A stretch of 6,316 nt of DNA. It comes from Mobilitalea sp. (GTDB lineage Bacteria > Bacillota_A > Clostridia > Lachnospirales > Lachnospiraceae). Positions 5,602 to 6,316 of the stretch are shown piece by piece. A program made the position numbers and the translations under genes. Within the stretch, counting starts at the first letter, position 1; each line of letters starts with the position of its first letter. Under the pieces are notes generated by a model. The model ran no database searches, was not told the origin of the DNA, and saw nothing but the letters and a program-made list of their open reading frames with translations. Location of the stretch: contig JARKQP010000158.1 in assembly GCA_029974875.1 (NCBI GenBank), positions 1 to 6,316 of the forward strand, written 5' to 3'.

Positions 5602-5725
5602 TTTTTACTATTCCTTACCTGTTCTAAGGGGACAGGGCTTTACCCTTTTCTAATTGCATCATATCATTATAAGTAAGGAGAATCAAGAGTAAAAAAGAAA
5701 TAATTTTTACTGATAATAGTAAAAA
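5602..5725. promoter_or_regulatory. Four copies of TTTTTACT/AGTAAAAA, candidate RpiR operators
   Basis: The 8-mer TTTTTACT or its complement AGTAAAAA occurs exactly at 5602-5609, 5688-5695, 5704-5711 and 5718-5725. The last three alternate in orientation, giving overlapping dyads with 8-nt and 6-nt centres. The copy at 5688-5695 abuts the nagBA -35 box at 5681-5686, and the copy at 5602 lies in the nagB leader. CTGATAAT also recurs beside two of them (5593-5600 and 5710-5717). Repeated dyads at a divergent promoter between a sugar catabolic operon and an RpiR gene are what an operator region should look like. That RpiR binds them is inferred, and some A/T-rich repetition arises by chance. Confidence 0.55.
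5658..5686 (-). promoter_or_regulatory. Predicted nagBA promoter
   Basis: On the minus strand TTGATT (5681-5686), 17 bp and TATGAT (5658-5663) form a good vegetative promoter. The predicted start is near 5651, so the nagB leader is about 107 nt. That leader contains a small CCTGT/ACAGG stem (within 5618-5636) and one copy of the 8-mer at 5602-5609. I found no clear catabolite-response (cre) element. An overlapping TATAAT further upstream is a weaker alternative -10 because its -35 is poor. Confidence 0.6.
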
Positions 5726-5852
5726 ATCGTGATAAAAAGATAAAAAACCTCGTTGTTTTCTTGGGTAGCATGTACAAAATGAACAAATAAGGAATTTATA
5801 TGGCAATTTAAATCAAAAAATCCCAAAAAAAATAAAAAAATTTTTCGGTATC

Positions 5853-5880
5853 TTGAAAAAAAACGGATAAATGATATGAT
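5853..5880 (+). promoter_or_regulatory. Predicted rpiR promoter with upstream A-tracts
   Basis: TTGAAA (5853-5858), 16 bp and TATGAT (5875-5880) form a plausible promoter for the rightward regulator gene. Upstream, 5815-5845 is made of phased A- and T-runs, like an UP element or bent DNA. Just downstream, GTAGTAA is repeated at 5885-5891 and 5893-5899, spanning the expected start site, and could be a regulator contact. Confidence 0.55.
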
Positions 5881-5923
5881 AATTGTAGTAACGTAGTAAA
5901 GGATTCTTAATGAGGTACCAACT

Positions 5924-6316
5924 ATGAGCGATTTCTTAAATAAAATTCGGGCAGCTTATTCTAGGTTTACTAAGGCGGAAAAGAAGGTGGCGGACTACAT
6001 ACTGGATAATCCCAAGCAGGTAATCTTTATGTCCATCACCGACCTGGCGGCGGCCTGCGGGGTGGGTGATACGAGTGTGTTCCGTTTCTGCCGGACGATG
6101 GAGCTTAAGGGATACCAGGAGTTTCGGATGCAGCTGTCCCTGAGTATGAACGATGAAGAAGGGCTGGAAATCTCCAGAGGAATACAGCCCATTAATTTAG
6201 CGGATTCCTTTGAACTATTGTCACAAAAGATCCTGCAAAATAATATAAGCGCAATCAATGAAGCCCATTCCCTGTTAAAAACGGCAGAGATTGAGAGGGC
6301 AATGTACTATTTCGAG
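5924..6316 (+). CDS. RpiR/MurR-family transcriptional regulator, 3'-truncated by window edge
   Basis: The window shows 131 codons starting at the ATG at 5924, with TGAGGT 7 nt upstream as the ribosome binding site. Residues 1-77 carry the RpiR N-terminal helix-turn-helix domain: FTKAEKKVADYILDNPKQV (15-33), then SITDLAAACGVGDTSVFRFCR (37-57) and LKGYQEFRMQL (61-71). The remainder is the linker helix region (SFELLSQKILQNNISAINEA) leading into the SIS domain, which would bind a phosphosugar but lies beyond the window. No frameshift is seen. It is divergent from nagBA across a 380-bp control region, so a role as repressor or activator responding to GlcNAc-6-P or GlcN-6-P is the natural inference. 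Other genes to the right may also be targets. Confidence 0.93.
   Translation, partial: MSDFLNKIRAAYSRFTKAEKKVADYILDNPKQVIFMSITDLAAACGVGDTSVFRFCRTMELKGYQEFRMQLSLSMNDEEGLEISRGIQPINLADSFELLSQKILQNNISAINEAHSLLKTAEIERAMYYFE

Noticed and set aside
5721..5740. Possible cre (CcpA) site around the CG at 5728-5729 upstream of nagBA
   Set aside because: Several conserved positions of the cre consensus do not match.

Overview
The window looks like a chromosomal segment of a Clostridia-type Firmicute, most likely Lachnospiraceae or a relative. This is inferred from strong AGGAGG-like ribosome binding sites, A+T-rich intergenic DNA around moderate-GC genes, a PadR gene coupled to a 'permease prefix' (HAAS-type) protein, a Firmicute-type NagB active site, and a divergent RpiR regulator. 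I cannot name a species from the sequence alone.

Layout, left to right. (1) Positions 1-1557 (+): prfC, peptide chain release factor 3, lacking only its first dozen or so codons. (2) 1577-1982 (-): a decayed toxin-antitoxin pair, with an intact AbrB/MazE-like antitoxin followed directly by only the C-terminal third of a PIN-domain toxin. Its promoter and a perfect 14-bp palindrome lie just upstream. (3) 2111-3356 (+): a near-consensus promoter, a leader with four units at 15-bp spacing, a PadR repressor gene, an overlapping gene for a small one-TM protein with a permease-prefix domain, an A+T-rich spacer with 10-bp-phased TTGCAA repeats and a hairpin, then a small four-TM membrane protein. 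(4) 3357-3683: a gene-free spacer between convergent units, holding a 100-bp MITE-like palindrome, a pair of ~22-bp direct repeats and a hairpin just past nagA. (5) 3684-5543 (-): the nagB-nagA operon for catabolism of N-acetylglucosamine 6-phosphate. (6) 5544-5923: a divergent control region with promoters both ways and four exact copies of an 8-mer (TTTTTACT/AGTAAAAA), which are candidate operators. (7) 5924 to the end (+): the start of an RpiR/MurR-family regulator, cut off by the window edge before its sugar-phosphate-binding SIS domain.

How it fits together. NagA deacetylates GlcNAc-6-P to GlcN-6-P, and NagB deaminates and isomerises that to fructose-6-P and ammonium. The divergent RpiR protein is the obvious candidate regulator of nagBA, acting through the repeated 8-mer. 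The PadR block looks like a self-regulated envelope-associated module, but its output is unknown. Nothing here is clearly a new defence or mobile system. The least explained items are the trimmed permease-prefix protein, the phased repeats before and after it, and the palindromic element with its neighbouring direct repeats.
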